From assembly GCA_963750255.1 (NCBI GenBank), contig CAVVPZ010000006.1:186001-250000 (forward strand): DNA of 64,000 bases. The letters run 5' to 3'. Positions 1 through 10,530 of this stretch are shown one piece after another. The position numbers and the translations under genes were made by a program. Every line of letters begins with the position of its first letter. Positions within the stretch are counted from its first letter, which is position 1. The notes under the pieces are model-generated. The model was not told where the DNA came from. It saw only the letters and a list, made by a program, of their open reading frames with translations, and did not search any database. Source of the DNA: DATLED01 sp963750255. GTDB lineage: Bacteria > Actinomycetota > Acidimicrobiia > Acidimicrobiales > CADCTF01.

Positions 1-1
1 G

Positions 2-2878
2 GCCTGCGAAGCTCTGACGGCCGACCCATCCCTGGTCGACCTGCCCGAGCGCATCTCCGTGTTCGGGCTCACCCGCCTCCCGGCCAGCTACCTCGACGTG
101 TTGCGAGCGCTGGCGACGCGACGCGACGTGCACCTCTTCCTCTTGCACCCATCGCCGGCGTTGTGGGAACGGGTCGCGGATGCCACCCCGGCCGGCGTCA
201 CTGTCGCCCGCCGCGCCGACGACACCTCAGCCGGCCTCGCCCAGAATCCGCTCCTCCGCTCTTGGGGACGTGACGCGCGTGAGATGCAACTCGTCCTCAC
301 CGCCGGAGGGACGCGCGACGCGGTCGTCGACGAGCACACGCCGCCGGCCATCGGCGCACCGGTAACCCTGCTCGAGCGGTTGCAGGACGCCGTTCGTCGC
401 GACACGCCCCCGCCCGAGGCTGACGCACGACCGTTGCTCGACCCCGACGACCGCAGCGTTCAGGTGCACGCCTGTCATGGACGGGCTCGGCAGGTCGAAG
501 TGTTGCGCGACGCCGTCCTCCATCTGCTGGCCGACGACCCCACCCTCGAGCCGCGCGATGTCATCGTCATGTGCCCCGATATCGAGGAGTTCGCTCCGCT
601 CATCCAAGCGACGTTCGGCGCCGTCGTCGATGAGGACGACGATGGCGAGGCGGGCGAACGAGGCGTTGGTGCCAGCGACGCCCCGGTCGACCTTCGGGTG
701 CGCCTCGCCGACCGTTCGCTGCGCCAGACCAACCCGGTGTTGAGCGCGCTCTCGGCGTTGCTGGATCTCGCCGATGCCCGCGTGACGGCCACCCAGGTGC
801 TCGACTTCGCCGCCCGTCAACCGGTGCGTCGTCGCTTCCGACTCGATGACGACGACCTCGAGCGGGTCGGCGAGTGGGTGTCATCGACGGCGATCCGCTG
901 GGGCCTCGACGGCGAACACCGCCGCCCGTTCAAGTTGGCCAACGTCGAGCAGAACACGTGGCGGACGGGACTCGACCGAGTGCTGCTCGGTGTCACCATG
1001 GCCGAGGAAGACCAGCGCCTCGTCGAGGGCGTGCTGCCGCTCGACGACGTTGACAGCGGCGCGATCGACCTCGCCGGGCGCTTCGCCGAACTCGTCGACC
1101 GCCTCCACGCCGCCACGGAAATGTTGAGCGGACGCAAGACCATCGCCGAGTGGGCTGCAGCCATCGGTGCGGCCGGCGACGCCATGTTCGCCGTCAGTGA
1201 TCGCGACTCCTGGCAGCGCCACCAACTCCGCCAGATCGTCGATGAGGTGGCCGGCGAGGCCGGCCATGGGAGCCGGCCCAGCGCCGTCTTGCTCGACCTC
1301 ACCGACCTGCGGGCGTTGCTGGCCGACCGCCTCCGGGGTCAGCCGACGCGAGCCAACTTCCGCACCGGCCACCTCACGTTCTGCACGCTCGTGCCGATGC
1401 GGTCGGTACCGCATCGGGTCGTGTGCCTCCTCGGCCTCGACGACAACGCCTTCCCTCGCCGCACCGAACGCGACGGTGACGATCTCGTCGCCGTCGATCC
1501 GTTCGTGGGCGACGGCGACGGCCGCAGCGAAGACCGCCAACTCCTCCTCGACTCGATGCTGGCCGCCACCGAACGACTCGTCATCACCTACAGCGGCAAC
1601 GACGAGCGGACCAACGCCCCGCTCGCTCCCGCCGTCCCCGTCGGTGAACTGCTCGACGCCATCGACGCCACCGTTCGACTCGAGACCGTTCGACTCGACA
1701 CTGGGCGCCTCGGGGACACCGGCGCGACGGCGACCGCGCCGTCGCGCCGTCGCGTCGTGACCCGGCACCCGCTGCAACCCTTCGACGTCCGCAACTTCCG
1801 CGCCGGGGACCTCGGAAGCCCGGGCGCGTGGAGTTTCGATCCGGGGACCCTGCAGGCGGCGGTGGCGCGCACGAACGACCGGCGCTCTCCCCCTGCCTTT
1901 CTCCCCGGGCGGCTGCCGCCGATGCAATCCAAGGGTGTGATCGAACTCGATCAGCTCGTGCGATTCGTGAAGCACCCGGTGCGGGCGTTTCTGCGCCAGC
2001 GACTCGGCATCTCCCTCGGTGACTTCACCGACGTCGTGGTTGACGCCATGCCGGTCGAACTCGACGGGCTGCAGAAGTGGGCCGTCGGCGAGCGGGTGCT
2101 GGCCGCCCGACTCGCCGGTGTGTCGCCCGACGCGTGCGCGGCCTCCGAGCGGGCCCGCGGCGACCTCCCGCCCGATCTGCTCGCGCCGCTTGCCTACGCC
2201 GACGTGGCCGCCAACGTCGAGTTGTTGGTGGCCGAGGCGGCCAAGGTCGTCGACGCCGACGCCAGCGTGGAGCTCGACTCGGTCGAGTTGACCGTCCCGC
2301 TCGACGACGGCCGACTGCTCGTCGGCACGGTTGCCGGCGTCGTCGGGTCGACCGTCCGCACCGTGACGTACTCGAGGCTCGCGGCCAAGCACCGGGCCGC
2401 GGCGTGGGTGTGGGCGCTGGCGCTCGCCGCCGCCGACAAGCCGTACGAGGTCGTCACCATCGGCCGTAGCGACAAGCGAGGACGGAAGACAACCGTGTCG
2501 AGGTTCCCCGAGTTCGCCGACGCGGGAGCGGCCCGCTCGATCCTCCTCGAGTTGGTCGACCTCTACGACCGCGGCATGTGTGAGCCGTTGCCTATCGCCT
2601 GCGCGACATCGGCGGCCTACGTCGAGGCGCTCCGCGACCGTAAAGACCCGGCCGCGCTGGCGGCCAAGGAGTGGGCCGGCGACCGCTTCGGCGGAGAGAA
2701 CGGCGAGGCCGAACACGTTCTCGTCTACGAGGGCCGGGTGCCCTTCGACGACGTGTTGGCGGTGCCGCCGTGCGACGACGAGATCTGGGACACCACCCAG
2801 CCGAGCCGGTTCGGTCGCTACGCCTTGCGTTTCTGGAGCGCGCTGCTCGACCACGAGCAACTCGACCACATCCGATGA
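2..2878 (+). CDS. recC: RecC, exodeoxyribonuclease V gamma subunit (5' partial)
   Basis: RecC is the Chi-recognising, non-catalytic scaffold subunit of RecBCD, which resects double-strand breaks for recombination. The frame is open from base 2, so the true start lies upstream of the window; about 958 residues are visible against roughly 1,100 in the family. Family signatures near the visible N-terminus are VFGLTRLP, VHLFLLHPSP and NPLLRSWGRDARE, and the segment CLLGLDDNAFPR lies near residue 480. The stop overlaps the recB start in ATGA, so the two are translationally coupled. I see no frameshift in this subunit. The gene order recC-recB-recD supports the call. Confidence 0.93.
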   Translation, partial: ACEALTADPSLVDLPERISVFGLTRLPASYLDVLRALATRRDVHLFLLHPSPALWERVADATPAGVTVARRADDTSAGLAQNPLLRSWGRDAREMQLVLTAGGTRDAVVDEHTPPAIGAPVTLLERLQDAVRRDTPPPEADARPLLDPDDRSVQVHACHGRARQVEVLRDAVLHLLADDPTLEPRDVIVMCPDIEEFAPLIQATFGAVVDEDDDGEAGERGVGASDAPVDLRVRLADRSLRQTNPVLSALSALLDLADARVTATQVLDFAARQPVRRRFRLDDDDLERVGEWVSSTAIRWGLDGEHRRPFKLANVEQNTWRTGLDRVLLGVTMAEEDQRLVEGVLPLDDVDSGAIDLAGRFAELVDRLHAATEMLSGRKTIAEWAAAIGAAGDAMFAVSDRDSWQRHQLRQIVDEVAGEAGHGSRPSAVLLDLTDLRALLADRLRGQPTRANFRTGHLTFCTLVPMRSVPHRVVCLLGLDDNAFPRRTERDGDDLVAVDPFVGDGDGRSEDRQLLLDSMLAATERLVITYSGNDERTNAPLAPAVPVGELLDAIDATVRLETVRLDTGRLGDTGATATAPSRRRVVTRHPLQPFDVRNFRAGDLGSPGAWSFDPGTLQAAVARTNDRRSPPAFLPGRLPPMQSKGVIELDQLVRFVKHPVRAFLRQRLGISLGDFTDVVVDAMPVELDGLQKWAVGERVLAARLAGVSPDACAASERARGDLPPDLLAPLAYADVAANVELLVAEAAKVVDADASVELDSVELTVPLDDGRLLVGTVAGVVGSTVRTVTYSRLAAKHRAAAWVWALALAAADKPYEVVTIGRSDKRGRKTTVSRFPEFADAGAARSILLELVDLYDRGMCEPLPIACATSAAYVEALRDRKDPAALAAKEWAGDRFGGENGEAEHVLVYEGRVPFDDVLAVPPCDDEIWDTTQPSRFGRYALRFWSALLDHEQLDHIR

Positions 2879-5800
2879 AGCCCTTCGATGTATTGGGGCC
2901 GCTGCCGGTGGGGGTGACCGTGCTCGAGGCCAGCGCCGGAACGGGCAAGACGTTCACCATCGCCGCCCTGGCCACCCGCTACGTCGCCGAGGGTGTCGCC
3001 CCTCTCGAAGAACTGTTGCTCATCACCTTCACCCGCATGGCCACCGGCGAACTCCGTCACCGGGTTCGTGAGCGCATGGTCAGCGCCGAAGCCGGCCTCA
3101 CCGCTCGGATCGACGGCGGCGTCATGCCGACGATCGACGACCCGCTGGTCGGACTCCTCGCCGCCGCACCCGACCACGAGGTGCGGACCCGTCGCGACCG
3201 CCTCCGGGCCGCGCTGGCCGGATTCGATGCCGCCACCATCGACACCACCCACGCGTTTTGCCAGCGGGTGCTGCACGGACTGGGCCTCGCCGCCGACGTC
3301 GACCGCGACGCGACCTTCGTCGAGGATTCGAGCGACCTCGTCGAGGAGGTCGTCGTCGACTTTTACGTCCGCAAGTTCGGGCGCAGCGGCGACATCACCC
3401 TCAGCCTCGACCAGGCCCGCCGTATCGCCAAGCAGGTCGTCGCCAACCCCGACGTCGCCATCTACCCGCCGGACACAGGCCGCCCGAACTTCGACGTCAA
3501 GCGCAACTTCGCCGTCGCCGTGCGCGACGAGGTGATCCGCCGGCGGCGATTGTCCGGCGCGCTCTCTTTCGACGATCTGCTCACCCGCCTGCGCGACACC
3601 CTCGCCGACGAGGCGCGCGGCGCCGAGGCCTGCCAGCGGCTTCGCCGCGGTACCGAGTGGTGCTGGTCGACGAGTTCCAAGACACTGACCCCATCCAGTG
3701 GGACATCCTGCGACGGGCCTTCGTCGACGACGGCGCGACGGCCAGCCTGGTGCTCATCGGCGACCCCAAGCAGGCGATCTACGCCTTCCGCGGCGCCGAC
3801 GTCTATTCCTATCTCGACGCCGCGAGGACGGCCGGCGCGCAGCACACCCTGGACACCAACTGGCGCAGCGACCAGGCCCTGCTCGACGCCTACGACGCGG
3901 TGTTCGACACGGCTGCGCTCGGACATCCCGGCATCGTCTACCGCGCGGTCAAGGCCGCGGCGAGCGGCGCACCCCGACTCACCGGCGCGCCGGTCAGCGA
4001 GCCGTTGCGCTTCCGGATGTTTCATCGCGCCGACGGACTGTCGCCGCTCACTCCGAAGTCGCGCGAACTCCAGACCGACGGCGCACGTGCGGTCGTCGCC
4101 TCCGACCTGGCCAGCGACATCGTGCGACTGCTGTCGTCGGGCGCCACGATCGAGGGCGACGGGCCGGTGCGACCAGGGCACGTGGCCGTGCTCGTGCAAC
4201 GAAACCTCGATGCGCTGGCCGTGTGCGACGCGCTCGCCGCCGTGGGCGTGCCTGCGGTGGTGAACGGGGCCGGGAGCGTGTTCGACACCACCGCGGCAGG
4301 CGACTGGTATCGGTTGTTGCAGGCGCTCGAGCGTCCGTCGTCGCAGACACCTGTGCGCTCCGTGGCCCTCACCTCCTTCTTCGGGTGGACGGCGACGCAG
4401 GTGGCCGAGGCCTCCGAGGCCGAATGGGAGACGGTGCACGCAAGGGTGCACCGATGGGCCCGCGTGTTGCGCCAGCGAGGGGTGGCCGCACTCTTCGAGG
4501 TCGCGTCGCGACGGACACAACTCGGTGCTCGGCTCCTGGCCTCGCCCGGCGGCGAACGCATCCTCACCGACCTGCGCCACCTGGCCCAGTTGTTACACGA
4601 GGTGGCGACCGCCGAACAGTTGGGCGTCAACGCGCTGGCGTCGTGGCTGCATGCCCGGATGGACGTGTCCGACGACGAGGTCGCCGTCGACGATCGCACC
4701 CGGCGACTCGAGTCCGACGCCGAGGCCGTGCAGGTGCTCACCGTCTATCGAAGCAAGGGCCTCGAGTTTCCCATCGTCTACTGCCCCTACCTCTGGAGCC
4801 AAGGCTGGCTCGACAAGAAGGACCCACCGCTCTTCCACGACCCCGCCAACGAGGGTCGCCGCACGGTCGACGTGAGCTTCGACGCGCAGGCCCACACCCA
4901 CGACCTGCGCCGGGACGAACTGCGGGGCGAAGAGTTGCGGCTGGCCTATGTGGCCCTCACCCGCGCCAAGCATCAGGCAGTGGTGTGGTGGGCCCCGACG
5001 GGCAGCTCGCCGCAATCGGGCCTCTGCCGACTGCTCTTCGCCCGCACGCCCGACGGCATCGTGCCGCCCACCGGAAAACTGCCGGCCGACGACGTCGCGG
5101 TGGCGCAGTTGGACGCCTTGGCGTCCAGAGCTCCCGGACGCGTCTCCGTCGAACGAGTCGACGGTGGCGACGGCGTCCGGTGGACGGGGTCGGCCGGCGG
5201 CCAGCCGAGCGACACGCCCCTCGCCGTCGCGTTGTTCGACCGCACCCTCGACCCCACGTGGCGGCGCACCTCGTACTCCGCTCTTACCGCCGACGCCCAC
5301 GCCCCCGCCCCGTTGGCGGTCGGCAGCGAAGCAGACGACGCTGCGGTGATGGACGAACCCCCCGTCGACGGTGACGGTGACGGCGGCGGTTCGTCTGTGG
5401 GGTCGCCGGCGGCGACGTCCGCCACCGACACGATCGCCGGCGACGGCGACGGCGTCGCCGCGCTGCGCCACCTCGTCGTGCCGCTCGCTGCCATGCGGGC
5501 CGGCGCCGAGGTCGGCACCTTCGTGCACGGCGTGTTCGAACGGTGCGACTTCGCCGCCGGCGATCTCGACGCCGCGCTGCTCGGCGCGTTCGCCGACGAG
5601 GCGGCCAGGGAAGTCGTCGACCTCGGCGACCGGACGACCGTCCTCGCCGGGCTCCGTGCCGCGATCGAGACACCACTCGTCGAGACCGTCGGCGGCATCC
5701 GCCTGCGCGACATCGCCCGCAACGATCGGGTCGACGAACTCACCTTCGAGTTGCCCCTCGCCGGCGGCGACGCGGCCACGGGTGTGCTGACCGTCGCGGC

Positions 5801-6298
5801 GATCGGCGACCTGCTCGACGCCCATCTCGACGCCGACGATCCGATGCGGCCGTACGTCGCCCGCCTCCGCGATCCGGCGCTGCAGACCGACGTGCGGGGC
5901 TATCTCACCGGCAGCATCGACCTCGTGTTTCGGACGCCAGACGGTCGCTACGCCGTCGTCGACTACAAGACCAACCGGCTCTCGGCGTTCGGCGAGGAAC
6001 TCACCGCTTGGCACTACCGGCCCGACGCCGTGCGCGAGGCGATGTTCGGCGCCCACTATCCGCTCCAGGCGCTGCTCTACACGGTGGCGCTGCACCGCTA
6101 CCTGCGCTGGCGGCTGGCCGGCTACGCACCCGCGAGCACCTGGCCGGCATCCTCTACCTGTTCGTGCGGGGGATGGTCGGCGCATCGACGCCGGTCGTCG
6201 ACGGCCAACCGTGCGGGGTGTTCTCGTGGCAGCCGCCGGCCGGGCTGGTCGAGGCGCTGTCCGACCTGTTCGACCGGGGCGTGGAGGCGATGGCATGA
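2875..6298 (+). CDS. recB: RecB, exodeoxyribonuclease V beta subunit (two frameshifts)
   Basis: RecB is the 3'-5' helicase and nuclease subunit of RecBCD. The ATG at 2875 overlaps the recC stop. Visible motifs in order are Walker A ASAGTGKTFT near residue 20, VVLVDEFQDTDPIQWDIL (Walker B), the UvrD motif VYRSKGLEFP, YVALTRAKH, and the C-terminal nuclease segment GSIDLVF...VVDYKTN. The protein is continuous only if two single-base deletions are corrected: one near 3646, where LRR should run into YRVVLVDEF, and one near 6128, where the frame resumes at EHLAGILYLF. All catalytic motifs survive, so sequencing error is more likely than decay. The stop overlaps recD (ATGA). Confidence 0.9.
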
Positions 6299-8187
6299 GC
6301 GTGCTCGACCCGTCCGCTTCGATCGTCCCGCCGGTCGACGACGTCGACCCGTTCGACGTCCGCTTCGTCCGCTCGGCTTCGGGGCTGCTGCGTGCGTTCA
6401 ATCAGGCCGGCGCGCTCACCGCCGCCGACGTTCACGTGGCCTTGCGACTCGGACGGTTGTGCGGCGAGACCGACGAGCGGGTGCTGCTGGCCGCGGCGCT
6501 CGCCGTACGCGGTCCTCGACTCGGCCACGTGTGCGTCGACCTCTCGAAGGTGCACGAGAGCGCGGTCGTCGAGGGCGACTCCACCGTCGACCTGCGCTCG
6601 CTGCCGTGGCCGGCGGACTGGGTCGAGATCGTCGCCGCCAGCTCGTCGGTCGTCACATCATCCGACTCCGCTGGGGACGACGTCGATCGTCCACTGCGAC
6701 TCGTCGGGGCGCGCCTCTACCTCGACCGCTACTGGCGCGAGGAGCGATCCGTCGCGCTCGATCTCACGTCGCGCGCCGCGGCAACGGTCGGCGACGTCGA
6801 CGATGCACTGCTGACCGCGGGCCTCGAGCGGCTCTTCGCCGACGCCGAACCCGACGACCTGCAGCGTCGCGCCGTCGCGACGGCGCTCGGTCGACATCTG
6901 ACGGTGATCGCCGGCGGTCCCGGCACCGGCAAGACCACGTCGGTGGCCCGGGTGCTGGCGTTGCTGCACGAGCGGGCCGCAGCCGAGGGACGGGTGCCGC
7001 TGGTGGCGCTGGCCGCGCCGACGGGCAAGGCTGCGGCGCGCTTGGAGGAGGCGGTGCACGAGGCGGCTGCAGTGATGGACGTGTCCGACGAGGTGCGGGC
7101 GCGGTTGATGGCATCGTCGGCGTCGACGCTGCACCGGCTGCTCGGATGGAAGCCGGGCAACCGAGCCCGCTTCCGCCACGACCGGTTCAACCGGTTGCCC
7201 CACGAGGTGGTGATCGTCGACGAGACGTCGATGGTGTCGCTCACCCTCATGGCCCGCCTGCTCGAGGCGGTGCGTCCGACCGCTCGGCTGGTCCTTGTTG
7301 GCGATCCCGAACAGTTGGCGTCGGTCGAGGCCGGTGCCGTGCTCGGCGACATCGTTGGGCCGGCGGCCGTGGCTCCGGCTCCCGCTGCGAGGGGAGCGGT
7401 GTCGGAGTCGATTGTCGTGCTGCGCCGCGGCCACCGCTTCGGCGGCACGATCGCCACGCTCGCGTCTGCCATCCAGAGCGGCAACGCCGACGACGTCATC
7501 GAGGTGCTGCGGTCGGGCGTCGACGACGTGACGTGGGTCGAGGCCGACGCCGCCACGGCGACTGCCGGCGAGCTGTCACCCCTGCGCGAATCGGTCGTGT
7601 CCTCCGGCCGGTCGCTCGTCGCCGCCGCGTCCGATGAGGACGGACGAGCTGCGCTCGACGCCCTGGGTCGCTTCCGCCTGCTGTGCGCGCACCGCCGTGG
7701 CCCATACGGCGTGTCGGAGTGGACCCGCCAGGTCGAGTCGTGGCTGACCGCGTCGATCGCCGGTTTCAGCGCCACGGGGGAGTGGTACGCCGGGCGGCCG
7801 GTCCTCTACACCGAGAACGACTACGGCCTGCAGCTCTACAACGGCGACACCGGCGTCGTCGTGTCGTCGCCGGCGGGCCTGCGGGTGGTGTTCGAACGCC
7901 GAGGCCAACCCTTCGAGCTCAGCCCCCAACGTCTCGGCCGCGTCGAGACCGTCCACGCCATGACCGTGCACAAAGCCCAAGGCTCCCAGTTCGAGCGCGT
8001 GGGCTTGTTGCTTCCCGACCCGACCTCGCCGATCCTCACGCGCGAGCTGCTGTACACGGCGGCGACGCGAGCACAGAAGGAGCTGCTCGTGGTCGGAACG
8101 GAGGACGCGGTGCGATCAGCGGTGGAAACGCCGATCGCCAGGGCGTCGGGACTGGGGGAGTTGCTGTGGCAAGGCGGATCGACGTAG
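6295..8187 (+). CDS. recD: RecD, exodeoxyribonuclease V alpha subunit
   Basis: RecD is the 5'-3' helicase subunit of RecBCD, superfamily 1B. The ATG at 6295 overlaps the recB stop by four bases. The 630-residue protein carries Walker A IAGGPGTGKTTSVARVL near residue 203, Walker B VIVDETSMVS, the Q-loop/GDPEQLASVEAGAVLGD segment, and the C-terminal SF1 motifs TVHKAQGSQFERV and LLYTAATRAQK. It is intact, unlike recB. The N-terminal 170 residues fit the RecD-alpha accessory domain. Expression is expected to depend on the shared recCBD transcript; no internal promoter is evident. Confidence 0.93.
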   Translation: MSVLDPSASIVPPVDDVDPFDVRFVRSASGLLRAFNQAGALTAADVHVALRLGRLCGETDERVLLAAALAVRGPRLGHVCVDLSKVHESAVVEGDSTVDLRSLPWPADWVEIVAASSSVVTSSDSAGDDVDRPLRLVGARLYLDRYWREERSVALDLTSRAAATVGDVDDALLTAGLERLFADAEPDDLQRRAVATALGRHLTVIAGGPGTGKTTSVARVLALLHERAAAEGRVPLVALAAPTGKAAARLEEAVHEAAAVMDVSDEVRARLMASSASTLHRLLGWKPGNRARFRHDRFNRLPHEVVIVDETSMVSLTLMARLLEAVRPTARLVLVGDPEQLASVEAGAVLGDIVGPAAVAPAPAARGAVSESIVVLRRGHRFGGTIATLASAIQSGNADDVIEVLRSGVDDVTWVEADAATATAGELSPLRESVVSSGRSLVAAASDEDGRAALDALGRFRLLCAHRRGPYGVSEWTRQVESWLTASIAGFSATGEWYAGRPVLYTENDYGLQLYNGDTGVVVSSPAGLRVVFERRGQPFELSPQRLGRVETVHAMTVHKAQGSQFERVGLLLPDPTSPILTRELLYTAATRAQKELLVVGTEDAVRSAVETPIARASGLGELLWQGGST

Positions 8188-8319
8188 ACGCGTCCATCCC
8201 AAGCGCAGGCCGCAGGCAGCCAGGCGTTTGATGCTGCACCGATGGGGCGGCGGCGGCGGCGGTTGTTGCGGCGGGGCCTGCGGTTGGTGACCATACGAAC
8301 AGGCGTTCGAGTCAGCCGG

Positions 8320-8325
8320 TAGGCT
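8320..8325 (+). promoter_or_regulatory. -10 element of a leaderless promoter for the alkB-like gene
   Basis: TAGGCT lies seven bases before the ATG at 8333 with no ribosome binding site between them, so transcription would start at or next to the start codon. No clear -35 is seen. The 130-base gap after recD also holds a CGG trinucleotide run near 8247-8262. Confidence 0.5.
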
Positions 8326-8332
8326 GGCAGGC

Positions 8333-8971
8333 ATGATGCAGGTCATCGACGCTGGCGGGGCGATGCAGCCGACGCTCTTCGGCGACGATGCCCCCACGTT
8401 CGACGCTGCATCCGACCTGGCCCGCATCGACCTCGCTGATGGCGCCTGGTTCGCCTACCAGCGAGGGTGGCTGGCGGGCGACTTCTCGTTGTTCGAGCAG
8501 TTGCGCGACACCACCACCTGGCACGAGACCCAGCGACCGATGTACGACCGCGTGGTCGACGTCCCGAGGCTGACCGCAGTGTTGCCCCGCGACGGCGACG
8601 GGGCGATGCCGGCGATCCTCACGTCGATCTCCGAGTGGCTCGAGGATCGCTTCGGGGAACCGCTCCGCCAGATCAGCATGAACCTCTACCGCGACGGGCG
8701 CGACAGCGTCGCCCCTCACGGCGACCAGATCGTGCGCGACATCGACACGTCGGTGATGGCCATCCTGTCGCTCGGCGCGCGCCGCCGGTTCGTGCTCTCG
8801 CCGGTCGACCGATGCGGTCAGACGATGCCGGTGCGCCTCGAGATGGGCGAGGGCGACCTCCTGATCATGGGCGGAACGATTCAGCGCACATGGCGCCACG
8901 GCGTCCCCAAGACCGACCGGCCGGTGGCGCCGCGCATCTGCGTCATGTTCCGCCCACCCTGGCTTGGCTGA
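8333..8971 (+). CDS. AlkB-like 2-oxoglutarate/Fe(II) dioxygenase
   Basis: AlkB proteins remove alkyl lesions from DNA bases by oxidative demethylation, using 2-oxoglutarate and Fe(II). In this 212-residue protein the iron-binding triad is visible: H and D in PHGDQI near residue 128 and the distal H in WRHGVPK near 187. The 2-oxoglutarate arginine lies in RICVMFR at the C-terminus. NLYRDGRDSVAPHGD is typical of the family. It sits just after recBCD and before dcd, so the neighbourhood concerns DNA repair and nucleotide hygiene. The start has two ATG codons in tandem; the first matches a leaderless -10 element. Substrate specificity (DNA versus RNA) cannot be read from the sequence. Confidence 0.85.
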   Translation: MMQVIDAGGAMQPTLFGDDAPTFDAASDLARIDLADGAWFAYQRGWLAGDFSLFEQLRDTTTWHETQRPMYDRVVDVPRLTAVLPRDGDGAMPAILTSISEWLEDRFGEPLRQISMNLYRDGRDSVAPHGDQIVRDIDTSVMAILSLGARRRFVLSPVDRCGQTMPVRLEMGEGDLLIMGGTIQRTWRHGVPKTDRPVAPRICVMFRPPWLG

Positions 8972-9046
8972 CGGCACTCGACGATCCCGAACTCGGCCCG
9001 CTCGGCGGCGGCCCGCGTGGACCGCTCGGATAGCGTGAGCACCACC

Positions 9047-9613
9047 ATGATCCTCTCCGACAAGACGATCCGCGAGGAGCTCGCCAGCGGCCGGATCGTC
9101 ATCGAACCGCTCGACGATTCGTTCGTGCAGCCGTCCTCGGTCGACCTCACCCTCGACCGCTACTTCCGCGTCTTCCGCAACCACACCATGCGGGTGATCG
9201 ACGTCAAGGAAGACCAGGAGGAGCTCACCGAGTTGGTCGAGGTGCACGAGGACGACGTCTTCATCCTCCATCCGGGCGAGTTCGTGCTCGGCAGCACCGC
9301 CGAGCGGGTCGCACTTCCCGACGACCTCGTGGCCCGCCTCGAGGGCAAGTCGAGCCTCGGTCGCCTCGGCCTGTTGATCCACTCGACCGCAGGGTTCGTC
9401 GACGCCGGCTGGGACGGGCACCTCACGCTCGAGTTGAGCAACGTGGCCAACCTCCCCATCACGTTGTATCCCGGCATGAAGATCGGCCAGATCAGCTTCC
9501 TGCAGATGACGACCCCAGCCGACAACCCCTACGGCAGCGCCAAAATCGGTTCGAAGTACAAGGGCCAGCGGGGCCCGACGCCGAGCCGGTACTTCGAGAA
9601 CTTCCGCAAATAG
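9047..9613 (+). CDS. dcd: dCTP deaminase (probably bifunctional, releasing dUMP)
   Basis: Dcd deaminates dCTP to dUTP and feeds thymidylate synthesis. The 188-residue protein has the family core EGKSSLGRLGLLIHSTAGFVDAGW, split here around the catalytic glutamate loop, plus LELSNVANLPI, PGMKIGQI and the C-terminal GQRGPTPSRYFENF. It closely resembles the mycobacterial enzymes, which both deaminate dCTP and hydrolyse the triphosphate, so a bifunctional role is likely by family knowledge. The ATG at 9047 fits the conserved N-terminus MILSDKTIREEL; an in-frame GTG at 9035 is less likely. The AraC regulator follows after four bases, so the two may be co-transcribed. Confidence 0.92.
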   Translation: MILSDKTIREELASGRIVIEPLDDSFVQPSSVDLTLDRYFRVFRNHTMRVIDVKEDQEELTELVEVHEDDVFILHPGEFVLGSTAERVALPDDLVARLEGKSSLGRLGLLIHSTAGFVDAGWDGHLTLELSNVANLPITLYPGMKIGQISFLQMTTPADNPYGSAKIGSKYKGQRGPTPSRYFENFRK

Positions 9614-9617
9614 CGCG

Positions 9618-10040
9618 ATGTCAGCGCGCCAGCTCTTGCGGGCCCGTGACTTCGCCGATCGGCACTATGCGGAGCCCATCGGGGTGGCCGACCTGGCCCG
9701 CGAGGCGGGGTACTCGGTGGCCCACTTCAGTCGGTCGTTCCGAGCAACGTTCGGGGAGACGCCGCACCGCTATCTCCTGACCCGCCGGCTCGAGCGGGCC
9801 GCCGCGCTTCTTCGCAACACCGACCGCACGGTCACCGACATCTGCTTTCTCGTGGGACTCGAGAGCCTCGGCTCGTTCACCACCAGCTTCGGGCGGATGT
9901 TCGGACGCACACCGAGCGAGTACCGCGCCGCGTTCCCGCCGGCCTCGGCGCTGGCACGCGTGCCCGCCTGCGTGGTGCGATTCCACGGCCGGCCCCAGAA
10001 CCGCACGTTTCGAGAAGGCAGCCGTCCCGAGGGTCCGTAA
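9618..10040 (+). CDS. AraC/XylS-family transcriptional regulator, DNA-binding domain only
   Basis: This is a 140-residue protein made almost entirely of the two helix-turn-helix motifs of an AraC domain: helix 1 region PIGVADLAREAGYSVAHFSRSF and helix 2 region TDICFLVGLESLGSFTTSF, followed by FGRTPSEYR. No effector-binding domain precedes it. The C-terminal 25 residues are proline/arginine rich and do not match the family. It lies 4 bases after dcd and about 40 bases before a VOC protein. AraC-domain plus glyoxalase-fold pairs are common, with the regulator controlling its partner. The target is not known. Confidence 0.82.
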   Translation: MSARQLLRARDFADRHYAEPIGVADLAREAGYSVAHFSRSFRATFGETPHRYLLTRRLERAAALLRNTDRTVTDICFLVGLESLGSFTTSFGRMFGRTPSEYRAAFPPASALARVPACVVRFHGRPQNRTFREGSRPEGP

Positions 10041-10083
10041 CGTGACCGATCGAGGCCGAGATCCGGCCACGAGAGGACACCCG

Positions 10084-10509
10084 TTGTTGAAGATCACCAC
10101 CAGCCAGGTCTGGGTCGATGACCAGGACGCCGCGCTCGACTTCTACACCAACCGCGTCGGCCTCGAGGTCCGCGAAGACGTCACGCTCCCCGAGATGGGC
10201 AACTTCCGGTGGCTCAGCGTCGGCCCGGTCGGACAGCCCGACGTGGCGATCGTGTTGATGGCGATCCCCGGTCCGCCGATGATCGACGAGGCCACCTCCA
10301 AGGAGATCAGCTCCCTGGTGGCCAAGGGCTTCGCCGGGACCGTCTTTTTGGAGACCGACGACTGCCGGGCCAGCTACGAAGAGCTGAAGGGTCGCGGTGT
10401 CGAGTTCGTCGAGAACCCCGAGGAGCGTCCCTACGGCATCGACGCCGGCTTCCGTGACCCATCCGGCAACAGCATCCGCCTGACGCAGCGCACCCCCATC
10501 GCCAGCTGA
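10084..10509 (+). CDS. VOC (glyoxalase/bleomycin-resistance fold) family protein
   Basis: This is a single vicinal-oxygen-chelate domain of about 141 residues: ITTSQVWVDDQDAALDFY at the start, an internal AIVLMAIPGPP strand, and FRDPSGNSIRLTQ at the end. Such proteins bind metals and act as lyases, dioxygenases or resistance proteins; no specific activity can be assigned. I chose the TTG at 10084 because GAGAGG lies eight bases upstream (10071-10076) and the family begins at this point; a GTG at 10042 would add 14 unconserved residues. It probably forms a unit with the preceding AraC regulator. Confidence 0.78.
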   Translation: MLKITTSQVWVDDQDAALDFYTNRVGLEVREDVTLPEMGNFRWLSVGPVGQPDVAIVLMAIPGPPMIDEATSKEISSLVAKGFAGTVFLETDDCRASYEELKGRGVEFVENPEERPYGIDAGFRDPSGNSIRLTQRTPIAS

Positions 10510-10511
10510 GG

Positions 10512-10530
10512 CGGCGAGGGCTATTCGCCG
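10512..10530. terminator. Short hairpin between convergent genes
   Basis: CGGCGA and TCGCCG form a perfect 6-bp stem with a 7-base loop. It sits between the convergent ends of the VOC gene and the mycothiol-dependent enzyme and overlaps the latter's stop. There is no T tract, so termination is plausible but not certain. Confidence 0.35.
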
